A stretch of 64,000 nt of DNA from Synanceia verrucosa (taxonomy: Eukaryota > Chordata > Actinopteri > Perciformes > Synanceiidae), in the NCBI GenBank assembly GCA_029721515.1, contig CM056563.1:14774454-14838453 (forward strand). The letters are read 5' to 3'. The notes below the pieces were generated by a model. That model made no database searches. It worked only from the letters and a program-made list of their open reading frames with translations, and was not told the DNA's origin. Made by a program: the position numbers and the translations under genes. Of this stretch, positions 23,614 to 37,780 are shown piece after piece (position 1 is the first letter of the stretch; each line of letters opens with the position of its first letter).

Positions 23614-26600
23614 TAGCAGCTGGTTGTACCAGTGTGGTTGTTCTACAGTCATTGGCCTATTTCTTATCGATTCCTGGCAGGAAGCTCTGGGTATCGGCAG
23701 CTCTTCTGTCACACTCTACCCTCTCACTTTCCCTTTCTCTCCCTGCTGCTGTGTTTTGGGTATCAGTTGTTTGTTGAGGGTCTGTGTGATGCTTCAGAAA
23801 TTGGACCCAGTGCTTCCTCAGTAGTTCTCTGGCCAGCAGCTGCTACTGTGAAAAAAAAGAAAAGAAATGAGAGAGTGACAGAGAATGAGTAACTGTGGAG
23901 CAGAGCGAGTGACAGGGGAGACCTTTTGTGTTACGTCAGGTGTCCCTTGGAACCAAAGACAGGCGTATCGTAATGTTTACTCGGCAAAATCTCTTGGGCT
24001 AAAGGTCAAGGTGTTGTAGCAGGCGCGTAACTGGGACACTAGAGACCATTCTTCGCTTCTTGTTTCATACTGACAATCAGTGTTGGGCTGTCAGTATGTC
24101 ATTAGCGCAATTAGAATAATGGCAATTAGAATAAATTCAAAGCATAACATGTTCATTTTTGAATGCTACTTTGTCGATTTGCCTTGTGTTAAACAGAATT
24201 AAACATCACAGATGTACACCTATGAGCTAAGCGTGCTAGTAAAGCTAATGAGATGGATGGTGACAGGGATAAACAAAGCGCTACGTTAGAGTGAGCTGGA
24301 TGAAACTAAGTAGCAGCGCTAATGAAAGGGGTGGCAGCTGACTGCAGACCAGTCAACATCATGGAAGAGTTGTGAATAGACTACCATAATAGTTAATATG
24401 ATCTTAAAAACTGTGAAATAATGCAAAAATAATGCAATTTTGCACTGGTAATAAACAATGTGCTTAATCAAGATTTCAAAAATCAATCACAAAACTCTAT
24501 CTACTGTGATCTTTCTCTAAGTTTGCCTCAGTCTTACATTTTTTTCAGTGCTTTTTGTGGAGCTGGGCACTGTCAGAAAAGACAGCGGAAGGCGTCGGAC
24601 AGCCTATTTTGTCGTAAGTTAAGAGGACATTAAGTGCGTGCAGAAAACAAGAGAAAAGAGAGAAAATGTGTGGCAGTGATTGAAGGGTTGAGGATAGAAG
24701 GGATGAGAGAGGTGAGAAGGACGGAGAGAGGGAGGGCGGAGAGAGAGGCAGGTAGCAAAGGTAAAGAGAGGGCGCGAGGGAGAATGCAGCTTAGTAAAAG
24801 CTGCTCTCATCCTTTGAATGAGGGTTGTGATGGCAGGTGATACTCTAATAGGATACAGGATGGACAGATAAAGAGATCATCTCTCTCTCCGTGGGAGCGT
24901 TCTAGTCGGCCATCAGGTCCCCATGCAGGGCTCGTCAAATAAAACCTCTGCTTTATTCTGAGCCATTCCCATCAGCAGGGACTGCTCTGGTTCCTTTCCA
25001 AGCTACCCAGCACCTGGCAGAGGGATAGAGGGTATGACTTGCTAACACAGAGGCTATGTACATCAACCTGCAGTTCTACTGTAACTGTCTGTCTAATCTA
25101 TATAAGAGGGTATCATCAGCAAAAAGAAATCAAATATCTACTTTGTAATTCCAGAGATGAGAACTTCTCTTGACAGCGCAAAGTTGTATGTATTTGGGGT
25201 AGATTTAGTGCGTGAAAGCAGTGGAAACATTTGATAAATAAAGGAGCAGATTACTTTTACCATACCACTGGTATGTTGTTGTATGTTATAACTTACAATA
25301 ATGAACGTGACAGACTACAGAGAAGTTTAAGAAGTTCAACTTTTCCTTGAAATAGTAACACACTAACTGAATTTCAAACCTGAGAGCTCCTCAACACAAC
25401 AACAATATTTGATTGTTCATTAATGACAAGTTGGTGGTGCTTTTCATGTTCTTTCCTTGCACAGAAAAATAAGAGGAAGTAAATATTTCTCCAGATGTCT
25501 ATGCAAAAAGCAGAATGATAAAAATGTTGTAATGTTGATATTGTTCCCATACACTAGTTTTGGTAGGGACAACATAAAAACAGTAGAGGTTGGATGACCT
25601 TAGGAGACAGCTAGATGAAGAGACAGATAAATAGTTAGGATTAATCAGTCATTGATAGACAGGTGCATGCTGCAGAACAAAAAGGAAGTGAAAACTAAGC
25701 AAGACAAAACGAGACAAATTCGAGTGACAAAAAATAGTATGATGAAAAAAATGCATTCATTGTTGAAAGTGAGAGCGAAGAAAGGGGGGACGGTAGAGAG
25801 GGAGAACCACAGAGGGTTGGAAGGAGTGCACTGCCAAGTAATGTATCCTGCCAGTTTTCATTGTGTCGACAACTGAAACTGCTCCACAGAAGCAAGGAGG
25901 CTGTAATAGGATAAAGACTGTACTGCAGAGGGAGAGCGAGAAAGAGTGGAGGGGGCAATGAAGGAGTGGATAAAAGAGAAAAAAAGAGAGGAGCAGACAC
26001 ACATGAACGCAAACAGACAGGAATCAATTATTGGTTGTGTAACCAGGTCTCATTTATCCCTGGTTTACCACTTCACTAGCTTGTTATAACTCAGAATGCC
26101 GAAGTGCTGCTGCTCACTCCACTCCTTATTATGTCCTGTTTTCCGTTGCGCCATCCAGTTTCATTTCCATCGGTGGGGACTTTTCAGGGGTTTATTTTGT
26201 GTGGAGAGGATTTTCAATGATAGTTCATGGCAATTTTAAAGCAGGATGGAAAGCCTAGTTGTTTTTGAAGGAGAGTGGACGGCTCATTGTTTGAAATCGG
26301 GGACAGTGTTGTGTGTTTTAAAAATGTACCGCTGTTTGGAAAATTGCGAGGTTGTTCAGTGTTTTCAGAAGGGAATGACGAGGTCACAGTTGGTGGCCGC
26401 CCTGCTGTCAGCGCCTGGCTTGGTGGCGTCCACAAACATAATGTGGTTTGATGTCACAAGGACAGATCTAATCAGACACACTGTAAACAACAAACCACTC
26501 ACCACCACAAACCTCAATAGAGGCCATGTGTTGCAACCTCAATTTTCAGCACATGGCTCAACTGAATGTCTCATTGCAGTTTCTACTAATTCCCAGTGTT

Positions 26601-27519
26601 ACCTGCCTAACCCATGTCAGTGTGTGGAGCTCCACTGGAATTTCTAACTTGCAGTACTTTTCCATTTTAGCAGCTAGATTAGGTATACACTGAGTCTAAC
26701 TGTTCTACCTTTGGGGCACTTTAGTGCTTTCTAGAGCTGTCAGTCTGTCTCTGCAGGAAGAAATACCAAGCTTTTATCCTGCCAAACTAATGTCCCTTCA
26801 ACATCTCTATTTTGGGAGAGCTGGCTAAGACTAAGGAGGCACTCATATTCACATATGTATACAGCTGAAAGTGGGCAGGTGGGAAGGAAGGAAAACATTG
26901 TCTGTCAATTTCATCAGACATTTTAGGCCTGAAACTGCATTATTTTATGGACTGGAATGTAGCCAAACACAGGTCTAATATCATTACATATCCTGCAGTC
27001 AGACTGAAAATAATGAATGGCCTCCTCGTAAAACCAGATGACTGAGCTCGATCAAAAGTTTATCTTCAAAAGGTTCCACAAGGCTTGCAATTTAAAAAGG
27101 AAGAATAAGGAACATGGCTTCCTCAAACCACGAGAGACACCCCTCTGTGTTTTTTAATGCAAAAACAACAGAAATAATAATTAATATCAACTATCATTGC
27201 ACACTGGTATCCATGCTCTGTGTAGAGTGCATTTTCCCAATCTTGTGGAGCCTTCTCTTGCATGTGAGCTTCCTTCCTCATTGCATGCTGAGACACGATT
27301 GCATGTGTAACGTGTTCAGCCTGCAGACATTGGGGAAGAATAGATGCTGTGCACACACACAAAATGAAAAATTAGCCCTTAGTTTTATAATTGGCTCGAA
27401 TGTGCACAATATAATGAGTGTGTGTGTGTCACTGTTTGGGCCCGATAATGACAATGCCCTAGAAGGAAAATGCAAGCAGTGTGTTTTTTTCCATTTCACC
27501 TGCCTTTTACCTCTGTTTT

Positions 27520-27526
<7 letters not shown>

Positions 27527-27551
<25 letters not shown>

Positions 27552-27559
27552 GCGCGCAC
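27527..27559. repeat. (CA)n microsatellite
   Basis: CA run ending in cgcgcg. Confidence 0.9.
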
Positions 27560-28149
27560 CAACTTGTATACGACCACATACGCACATGCAACACAGTTTG
27601 AGGGTTTCAGGTATAGACTTCAGCAATAACTAGATGTTGCTGCTGGTTATAATAATTACAATAACTTTATGTCTTCTGCAATAATATTGGAAAGAATTGC
27701 TCCATACAAGAGGTAGAGCCCTGGTTCGAGACGATTTAGGGTACAATGTAACCTGTATTTGACATATAATGGTGTATCTGATGCACACAGGGACAATGCA
27801 CAAACAAACATTAACCTTTTATAAAACAAGATATAATGTGGCGGGTTTTAGCAAAAATCAAAGCAGTGACATTAAGTCAACTGGAACAGCTGACTGAAAT
27901 CTTGAAGCTTTGGTAAACACTGGCTCTTCAAAATGTGAGAACAACTGGTAGCAAAATTCATACAGCTTCATTTGTTTGATTGGAAATGTCACATGGTACT
28001 GGGCTTGAAAAACGTATGGAATCACTTAAAATGACTTGAGGTGTTATGTTGCTCCACCTGCACAAGATTCATCTTTCTGTTGCCATGGCAATGAGCGCTT
28101 CCATTTTCCAGTGGCATGAGGAGGGCGTCCCATACCTGCTCATCTTATT

Positions 28150-28480
28150 TATACCCTTCCCCTTCAGTTAAATAGTATTTCCATCCAATGTTGCATTAAT
28201 GTTTCACAGAGATCTTGCATTGATGATGGTAGAGTCTGACCGCTGCGCAAAGCCTTCCCCAGCACATCCCAAAGTTTCTCGATGGGGTTAAGGTCTGGAC
28301 TCTGTGGTGAAAATGATGTCTCATGCTCTCTGAACCACTCTTTCACTATTTGAGCCCAATGCATCCTGACATTGTCATCTTGGAATATGCCCGTGCCACC
28401 AGTGAAGAAAAAATCCATTGATGGAATAACCTGGTTATTCAGTATATTCAGGTAGTCAGCTGACCTCATTCTTTGAGCAC
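28150..28480 (-). pseudogene. Tc1-like transposase remnant
   Basis: A minus-strand frame (28164-28469) carries GIFQDDNVRMHWAQIVKEW and SPDLNPIEKLWDVL, the second and third catalytic blocks of a Tc1-like DDE transposase. It belongs to a different subfamily from the copy at 50.8 kb. Only 31 residues separate the last Asp and Glu instead of 34, so a short in-frame deletion has hit the catalytic region. The N-terminal half and the first Asp are missing. The flanking sequence near 28005 (cgtatggaatcac) may be part of its terminal repeat. This is a dead, 5'-truncated copy. Confidence 0.85.
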
Positions 28481-29025
28481 ATATTGTTGATGAACCTGCA
28501 GTAATTATCCAATAGGAGGCTCGTACCTATTTGCTTAGTTAAATCCAACTTTTTCAAGTTCATTCAGTTTCAAATTATGCTAACTAGACTTGCCCCAAGT
28601 AAGTGCTCAACATGTTGGACAGTGTTGAGCAGCCAGTGAAGTATACAGTACAGTGCATTCAGATAATATATAAGAGTAAAATTAGAGGCAATAATGAGAG
28701 GCAATACAGTGTTTGCTATTCATAGTTTAACCTCTTGCTGGTGAAGCAGTTCGATGGCTCGATCTCTGATGCCCTCCAAGGACAAAGAGTTCCAGTGAGA
28801 GTTCGGGTGTTCAAGGAAGCTCTTTCAAAGTTTCAACAGGAATATCATTCATGTTAAGTGGTGGCCAAACAGTTTTGGACTTTCTAAAATCAGCAATGAT
28901 CCTGCTCCTCTAGCAGAATTACAAATATTTTGCTTTTGACCCCAGATTGCAAATAGGCTAGATATTTTCACTCTGTCACACTGGTGTACCTGACATTTAG
29001 CTGGCCTGTCTCTCTTTCTTTCTCT

Positions 29026-29028
<3 letters not shown>

Positions 29029-29063
<35 letters not shown>

Positions 29064-29073
29064 GTGCGTGTGC
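29029..29073. repeat. (TG)n microsatellite
   Basis: TG run with gc interruptions, preceded by a (CT)n stretch. Confidence 0.9.
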
Positions 29074-30443
29074 GCTTGAAACTGCCCTATACTCCTCCTC
29101 AAGCAACACACAACCTTAAAACATACCAGTAATTAAACATAAAGAGAACTATTGATAGCTTTTCTTCAGGAAAAATACTGCAGTGCTGATGGCTACGATA
29201 ATCCTGATCAGAAGCATCGGACTCATTTCACAAGTAGGCACGGCAGCAGTGGCCGAAACACTGCTTCTCTTTCTAAACCTTTCACATTTAGATATTAACT
29301 ATAATGACTGAACTGAACATCCTGTACCCTGCAACAGTTCAATGCGAGTACATAGCCATATTTCTCATTATTGGTGATTGTGGAAAAAATGCTGAATGTT
29401 TTACTGGTAGTGTGAGATTCAAGACCCAAGATATGATGCTATATTGAGACTGACCCAGTTGGGTTGACCTCCGGAATCCCACGAAGGCATGAACTGCCCT
29501 AATCTGCCTCTGATTGGCTATTGGGCATCTTATGATTACTGTGACATGTATGCTGTCATATGTTTGGCTGAAAAGAAGGGAGCACAGTCTATGTTTTCAT
29601 ATGTTTTCACGTGAAGTACTGGTAATGGATGTTAAAGGGAACCAACTGTATTTCATTTTAAGAACAACATGAATTTACAAGCAGGCATGAAATGGAGGAA
29701 GTGAAATCGGGGAGAAGGAATGAGAGAGGAACATTTTCCCCTTTGGCTGATTTAGCTCTAAATATGTGAGTCATAATGTCTTTGATTTGCAAATTAGGGC
29801 AACTGTTTTTCTCACCACTGTACCTCATCCCTCTTTTTCTGTCTTTTTCCTTTCTCTCACATACATCCCTCCTCCTGTTTTTCCAGACACAAAGGGAACG
29901 TGTGTGTGTATGTATGTATGTATGTGTATACATGTTCATTAATATCACTGCAGTCCACAGGGGAATGATGGGAAGAGAAAAGCTTCCTAAACAAATCACA
30001 GTCCTATCTCTTATCTGGCCCAGCCAATCACATGCTGATTTTATCTGTACTGACATCAACAAAATGCCCAGAGAGTGAGACATGGAGGGGAGAAGGAGTG
30101 AGAGATGAATAGAGAAAGAGATATATCAGCAGAGGTATGAGGCGAGGGAGAGAACAGGCAAAAAAAAAGAGAAGAAAAAGAAATATAAAGATAAAAGAGG
30201 GCGACAATGGAAGGAGGATCAGAGAGAAGAGGAATGAGAAAGAGGGTTTTGCAGGACTAAAATAGACCAAGTCAAATGAGAAAACTAACAAACCGTATCG
30301 AGCACTACCAGAAGTGTGTGTGCTTGTGTGTTAGTGTGGTTCAGTGCTGCCATTATTAGGTGATGTAAAGAGCTAATGTGCTGTTAAATAAAAGCAGCAC
30401 TTGCTTCATTATTCATGGTGTCTGGGGTCACAGGCCCGTAATT

Positions 30444-30466
30444 GTGTGTGTGTGTGTGTGTGTGTA
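30444..30466. repeat. (TG)n microsatellite
   Basis: Short TG run continuing into imperfect gtgcatg units. Confidence 0.85.
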
Positions 30467-31614
30467 TGCGTGTATGTGCATGCATGTAATGCATGTATGA
30501 TGTGAGTGTGTGCATGTGTGTCTGCCAAATTCATGGCCACTACTCAGTCTTCCTTTTAAAGAGGATTTGCAACTTTGGCAGCTTCAAAGTGGGTTAGAAA
30601 CTTTGTCTTTTTTTTAATTCATCCATGGCGTAAAAGTGGAAATCGTATAAGCACCTGTAATGAGCAACATGCTGCATAAAGACTGTGCCACACATTCCAA
30701 AATACATTTGTTGTAGAAAAAAAAAATAAATCCTTGTAACTGAGCTTCATTCCACAAGAATATGAGTGCCTTTAAAAAGCCTTGTTGCACAAACCGTGCT
30801 GTACAAACATGTTTGTGACCCAGTTGAGTCTCTCCGCTTCTGTTGTATGAGCAGTGATCCACAGATGCTCCTCTCTACTCACGACTCAAGTCAGCTAGTA
30901 TTACTGTCCTTCCTCCTCATACGAGAGACCTCAGCAAGGCCGCACGAGGACGACCCTGATCCTCCAAGATGTTTGTCATCCTCTAACCAGCGTCACGGAT
31001 GACTCATTTTTGTTTGCCGTCACACTTTTAAGCACATGACCGTTTGCACTTTCAATATATTCCCCATGATTAAGAGGGTGCTTCTTGCGGTTGTTGTTTT
31101 GTTTTCCTTAATTATCTAGAAAAGATTGTGGACTTACTGCTTTTTTTCAGCACTTGTTCATATTCATATCATTGCACACGCCATCGCCTTTGACCTGCCC
31201 AAACAAACTACTTTTCATTTTCATACTATGAGAGTATGAAATGTTAAAAACAAACCAAGACCAAACAAAAGTGATTAATTGCCCTGAAACACCAAACTGA
31301 CCATATGTGTCTTAACACTTTGCATCACCTCATGTGTTCTGTTAGCCAGATTATGTTGTCAAGGCTTTTGGACAACAAATATTTATTTTCAATATCAATT
31401 AATCTGTAATCTGATACACCATTACTTGTTTATTTTCACAAGTAATCATGTTTTGTCTGTCAGATGTCAGAAATTAGGGAATAAATGCCTTTAAAGGCAA
31501 CAAATAGTCTCATTCCGGAAGCTAAAACTAGCAAATTTGATATTTCAGCTAATTCTTGCAACTCTAACAAGACGTATATAATCATGAACAATATACTATG
31601 GGTCTCATCATGCT

Positions 31615-31899
31615 GTAAATGAAATCAGATTGCTTTCATTCATGCTCACAGATGTCACTATGGACGGGGGGACTTGTCCCCTCAGATTCATAGAGACACC
31701 GATCTATTCCCCCACTTTCCCAGCATAAAGAGACAAACATCTCTGGTACAACAGAGTTCCCATTTCCATTGAAAAGTTTCTTTTTAGCTGTTAAGTGTTA
31801 CTTGGTGGTGTAAGTAATCAGCAAAGTAATTGAGTTACTTTTTGAATGAAGTAACTAGTAACTGTAACTACTATTTTTTAGTAACTACCACAACACTGC
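31615..31899 (-). mobile_element. truncated hAT-like copy related to 11370-12104
   Basis: Reverse-complement similarity to 11800-11960 (gaaagcaatctga; tcggtgtctctatgaat; tgctgggaaagtgg) and to the agttac-rich terminus, ending caacactg at 31898. Confidence 0.7.
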
Positions 31900-32254
31900 A
31901 TCACTCACTTGTGCTGATTCAGAGGTGCTGACAAGGGCTAGAAAAACATGGGGAAAACAACATCAAAATAATGGTTGAGACATATGTTTGCCATACAGTT
32001 ACAAATATCCGAGCTGACGTGTTGAATGTTGTCCCACTTCCTCTCCTACTTCCTCTTCTTCCATCTTGTCTGATCTCTCCCTTTCCTTGTTTTATTTAAT
32101 CCTCAGCACCTTTCCTGCATCCCCTCTCCTCCAATATTTTCCACTCCACTGTCTTTTTCTCCATCTCTCTATTTTCATCCCTGTTTTGCCGAGAAAATGA
32201 CCCATCTGTGATAGCAAAAGGTACATTAGGCATTAGGGAGTTCCCCTCTGGCCC

Positions 32255-32330
32255 TCTCTCTGGCTCTCTCTGTCTCTCTCTGTCTCTCTCTCTTTCTCTC
32301 TCTGTGTGTGTGTGCGTGTGTGTGTGTGAG
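32255..32330. repeat. (CT)n/(TG)n compound low-complexity tract
   Basis: CTCTCTGT units pass into a TG run. Confidence 0.9.
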
Positions 32331-32774
32331 TAAAACTGTGCGTGTTGTTAACAGATATCGCCTGATGGACTCCTCCCAGGGGTGCTGTCCGTCTGCTTGG
32401 CCAATGAAATGCAGCCAATTACTCTGCAGGCCTTGCTGGCAGCCAATCAAATGGAAATGGGAAAGATTTGGGATTACGATGGGGTATGGGGCATAGCACG
32501 TATATTGCACTTTGTTAATGTACAGGAAAGTCAGCGTGTGCACAAGCATGTGTATTCATACACTGTAGGGAGAGAAGCACTCTATTTCAATCCTCCTCTC
32601 TCCTGCTTCCTTGTTGTTCTAATATTAATGATGAATGTGTGAGGAGAACACAGTGCTGCAGTGAGTGCTGCAGGGAGAGAAAGCCCCCACTTTTGCAACC
32701 CTCCCTCTCTCTCCTTACTGGGAAATGCAAGTTTAAAGGATTAGATCAACGTGTTTGGTAAATATTTTAGAATA

Positions 32775-32965
32775 GAATTGAATATTTTTTCATCCCACAG
32801 TGGGGAAATTCACTTGCTACAGCAGCGTAAATGAGTTATAACATGAAACAAACCATAAACAACACTAATGAAATTATAGAAAATGTCATAAAATAATGTA
32901 TATTTACAGTATGTACTAAACATGTAGAAGAAATTGATTTTTATGGGAAATATTCTAAAATTATA
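32775..32965 (-). mobile_element. LINE-type 3'-UTR fragment
   Basis: Second copy of the cccaca(g/a)tggggaaa family, followed by ttgctacagcagc. Diverged from the copy at 7418; no coding part. Confidence 0.5.
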
Positions 32966-33137
32966 CACAGTATATAAAATATATTATTACCATTTGGACT
33001 ATGGCTCTGACTTATTATTTATCAAGTGTAAAAATAGATATAGTTGAAAATCAGTGTAAATTAGAACCATTATTGAACTGATCAAAATCAATGTCATGTT
33101 TCTGCATGACAATATGGAAATGGAGACATGTTGTACC

Positions 33138-33175
33138 AGATTAGCATAAAGACTGGAGGCAGGGGAGAAGTTACT
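33138..33175 (+). repeat. short fragment of the same interspersed repeat
   Basis: Reads agattagcataaagactgga followed by ggcagggga, matching 708-736 with few changes. Confidence 0.5.
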
Positions 33176-33897
33176 CTGAAGTGAATGGACCTATTGTATG
33201 TTGTTTTTTTTTTTTAATTCAACAGTAATATTTTTGATGATGATGATTTGAAGTTCTGTTTAAATCTTGAACATTAGAGTTATCATTGTGCTTCACCCAT
33301 ATCAGAACCTGACCAATAGTGTCTATGCCAACTTGTAAATTTTGCTTCAGGCACTGTATGGAAATAGTGGATGGATAAAACCATTGTTCATCAAGAAAAA
33401 GCTCTGGTATGTAGCTGCTAAACTAGTCTAAACACAGACTGACTTCATCTATCTCACTGATGCTCATTCCATACATCCCTCTCATCCATCCTGCTGTGTT
33501 TCACCCTCATCAAAGTAGGTTTCATGGTGTCAGTTTCTGTCTGTCGGTACCAGTGATGATGAATCACTGACACTGCTGGTGTACTTAGTGGTGACCATAA
33601 CAGCTGACTGATGCATCTCTATGGAGGAAACCATCGGCACATTATGCAGTATTGATTTGCCCCGACATAGTTGTATGTCAGGGTAGAATCACGGGGTAAT
33701 ATGACGAGAGATAGCTTGTACAATAACATGTCTTACCCTCTGAATGCATAGTAGTCAATCAAATGAGGGTGAAACCTTTAGATTTCCACACTGATTTTTT
33801 TTTCTAAACTGGCAACCCAGGATATTTTTTGTAATTTATGTATGATATATCACTAAATGATTTATTAACATCAATAACGGCATTTTTTAAAAGAATA

Positions 33898-34035
33898 TCA
33901 TAAAGGAATAGTTTGACATTTCAGGAAATAAATAGATTGCTTATTGCCCAGAGTTAAGAGAAACGATTGATACTACTTTGATAGTTAACAGCTGGCCATC
34001 TGAGCTTAGCATAATGACTTTATGCTGAACTAAGC
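33898..34035 (+). repeat. diverged copy of the same interspersed repeat (5' part)
   Basis: Starts ataaaggaatagtttgacat and runs to gagcttagcataatgact. It carries the start of the family, which the copy at 640 lacks. Confidence 0.45.
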
Positions 34036-36684
34036 TTATTTCACCCTGGTGTTAGCGTCATATTGAATGGACATTTATGAGAGGATATTAGAAATGAGTG
34101 AACGAGAGTATTTTCTGAAATATCTACACAATGCCTTCAACAGAAAGTGGTTTGGAGTCTTCTTAATTGGACTTTGAAGGTTACAGTTACAAACCAGAGA
34201 GCCTGGTACCTTTCTGACTGGACAACCCTGGTGACCTGCTACACAACAGATCCTGCTGGATGATTTCAAATTATTAACCACCCAGTTAACAATACCCTCT
34301 CACCATCTGAGGAGGAGCAAAGCTCAGCGAAGTGAGTCACAGTATGCATAATTTGCTCATTTCCTGCAAACATCTGACAGCGCGATGACCAAGTTTACTC
34401 AAATTACCACAAAACGTTCCTATGCCATGATGACACAGTAATAGGTCACATTAAACCAGATTTTAGAGCTGAAGTGTCATTAGAAAGATAATAACATTCA
34501 GCCCCCAGTGAACTCTGGGTGAACAAAATTAGCATTTCAAGTTGAAGTTTGGAACATCTGGTCCTTGCAATTCTGCTCAACATCAGGATATTTGTTGTGG
34601 TGCTGTTGGCAAAGCTAATTTGCACTGAAAGTAATATATTCCCTCATTTTAATTTCTTTTTACTCTTCTTACTGGCACCGCTCCCTGCTCCTATTCCCCC
34701 ACATCTATGCCAGCTGAATCTAAACTACTCCAATGCTGTTCCTGAAAACGTTACATTAAGATGAAAATGATTTCCCATTGGTTCTCGTGCTCCCTTACAA
34801 TAACCTCAGCCTTTTTCTGGGTTGCTTTAATACTCCATATGTGTATATCTAGGTGTTTTGTTCCTGTGTGAATCTGGTCTTTGAGGCCTTCTTTTTCTTC
34901 CTGGCAGAGGGTGTTCTTCCATCCTGTTTGAGCTGAGGTTTATATTGTGTTGTTTGTGTCTTTGGAATGAACTCAGCATGATACACAGCCCTTTGGCACT
35001 GACAAACACACACATACAGAGCGTGACCACACTTACAAGTATTTTATGTCTGAGTGAAAGTGTGTGATTGAATTTGTGCACTTTTTTCTCATGCATTATG
35101 TCTCCTAATAAACAGATTACATCCACGATTTCATCCCTCTCTGTATCCAGTTGCCTCACACTGAACTCAATTCTCTAAAAGCCCTTTAAGGTGGCTACAC
35201 AGAGTGCCTCTATCCAGTATTATTATATTCAGTACTTTTGAGAAGAAAACATGTTTCAACAAGTAATCCCAACAAAGAAGTTTCTTGTTGAAATATTATG
35301 AATTCAATAAAGCACTACTGTAGTGAGGATTGGGTTGTGGCCTGACTCTCTTTTGTATTCGAGCAAACGCTTGTGTGAGGTGGCAGAGATGGAGAAAGGC
35401 ACTAAGGAAGTAGAAGGTAATTGAAGGGTATGAAAGAAGGAAGGAGGGTAGGGAACAAAAGCCAAAAAGGGGAATAGAGGATTGAAAAAAGGAGGAAGAG
35501 CTGCAGGAGAGAAGGAAAGGGATGAAATTAGGAATGTCTGATAGGATATGTAGGACAGCTGAATGTGAAGTGAATAATTATGATGGTTATAGTCATTGAT
35601 GGTGGCATGGTTGACAGTGATGACAATTTTCATAATGATGTCTCTGTGGAAGCTGTAATGGTGATACCAACAGGTTCTGTGCATGTGACAGGTGTGAAAT
35701 GTACAATATGTCAAAGTATAGTGAAGGCAGGCACACTAATGTACAGATAAATAACAAGCAGGGCTGTGGAGGAGGAGAATACGGTAATCAGATTACTACG
35801 AGTGGAGAAACCACGCCAGCAGTGCTCCCCTTTTTATGACCCCTTTGGATAATCACTGTTATGACCAGTCAGCCCACTCAACGTTGAATTATTTTGTAGT
35901 GACTACCTAACTTAAGTAATCAATATATGAATTCACTTACATGACAAATTTACTCATTTTAAGCTAAACCACAACATTTGCCCAAACCGTACCAAGTATT
36001 CGTAATTGTAATAGTAATTTGTTTGACTTCATAATGTGTGTTCAAAACTGTAGTGCTACAGAATGTGTTAAGTAATGGAATAAAATAATGGAAAAAATAT
36101 TATGATCATTCAGCATTATATTTATATTTATATATAAATATCCTTTCCTATTAATCATCTCTTTACCTTATTACCTGTGGGGGTTCCGACCCTTACACTG
36201 GGAGCTGCTTTGTTTCATCTAAATACGATCTGACACCCACATCTGTTAAAATCAGCAATATGTTTTTTTTTTTTTTTTTTTGTTATTATTATTGTTAATG
36301 TGATATTTTTGGTGAATTGTGAAGTTAGATGTACACTCCCAGCATTGATAAAAGCTATTCCGGCTCAGTTGTAAGGTCAGATCTCACAGGAGTGTAGCAG
36401 AATATTGGCCTTATTAGTAGAGATAGGAAGTGGGTGGGAGAGGGCAAGATGGATAGAGGGAGGCGAGAAAAGACAGAGCCCCTGGACAGAGAGTTAGCGC
36501 AAAGGAAGAAAGACACAGAGAGGAAGATATTGGACTTATTAGAGAAGAGAGTGAGTGGGAGAAGAGGGCAAACACAGAGAGACAAAGATAGAGACACAGA
36601 GAGAGGGATGATGTTATTTTGTCAGTGTTTCCCCTGTGGGGGCCCGACTGCTTGTTAAAAAGTCCCTGACAGAAGAACCACAGC

Positions 36685-36689
<5 letters not shown>

Positions 36690-36732
<43 letters not shown>

Positions 36733-36752
36733 ACACACACACACACACAGAC
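36690..36752. repeat. (CA)n microsatellite
   Basis: About 60 bases with single ta and ga interruptions. A (TG)n tract lies 140 bp downstream, so the two are inverted complements. Confidence 0.95.
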
Positions 36753-36883
36753 ACACGGACAAACCCTGCTCCTTTGTGTTAAACTTTGAATAGGTCTCGT
36801 TCTTCCTCTATGTATCTACTAAAATGGGCTGCATTCAGGCCAAAAATATTCTTCTGACGTCCAGCGCAGCCTCATTTGATAAT

Positions 36884-36887
<4 letters not shown>

Positions 36888-36929
<42 letters not shown>

Positions 36930-36950
36930 GTGTGTGTGTGTGCGTGTGTA
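36888..36950. repeat. (TG)n microsatellite
   Basis: About 60 bases with gc interruptions. Confidence 0.95.
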
Positions 36951-37288
36951 GCTTCAATAGCAACTGAAGACTGCTGCTTCCCTGTAATTATTATCCAAAA
37001 CATACAAAGGATATCTGCTCCCCTCTGTTCGTACCAAGTGGTTTATTAAAACCCCTTCACTATACAAGAACCAACCACACTCATATTCATATAGAAGTTC
37101 TACTTATTGTTTTAAAGACATTTGTAAAGACTGGTCCCTGGTCATAATGAGATATAAAAGAAAACACAAGGAGTCTTTTGTAAATCTGTGCAATTCTACA
37201 TACTAGTTCAGTGACCTGATCAGAATCGGCTCCTGGTATTGCCACCTGCAGCATTCTCAGAGGGCATGTCTGAGCTTCCAGTGTTGTT

Positions 37289-37780
37289 GGCTGCGTCCAA
37301 AATTCCACACTAACATACTATTGAGTATGCTAAAACAGTATGTGAGATTTTTTAGTAGGTCCGAAACCTTAGTATGAATCCAAATAGTATGTGAGGTGCA
37401 TACTATTTCCAGTAAATATTACAGTATGCAAACACTACGCCGGCATAAATGTCCCAGAATGCAATGCAGCGGTGACGACAACAACAACACAATGGACAAT
37501 GGCGGTTATTAACATATATAATAATAACATATCCAGGGTGTATTATTATTATTATTAGATGTATTAATATCGCAAATTGCCGGTAGAGGTGAGGTTGGCA
37601 CGGGTTACCATGGTTACACATCTCCAATCCAACCTGCAAGAGGCTCTCAGGAAAGGTGTCACTTCCCACTAAGCAGTGCTTCGGAAAAGATGCAAACTAC
37701 ATTTATTCACTCAAAAGTATGTTGAATGATAGTACACACTTTGAGTATGTAGTGTATAGTATGGAATTTCAGAAGCAACC
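37289..37780. mobile_element. non-autonomous TIR element, about 490 bp
   Basis: The left end ggctgcgtccaaaattccac and the complement of the right end (ggttgcttctgaaattccat) form an imperfect inverted repeat. Internally, agtatg/catact motifs recur on both sides. No target duplication is clear, and the superfamily is not assigned. Confidence 0.6.

Noticed and set aside
26246..26647. 133-codon + strand frame
   Set aside because: No domain, repeat match or splice signals; length is compatible with chance in 64 kb.
27520..27580. CRISPR-like regular repeats
   Set aside because: All regular repeats here are short simple-sequence tracts; there are no spaced 25-40-base repeats and the genome is vertebrate.
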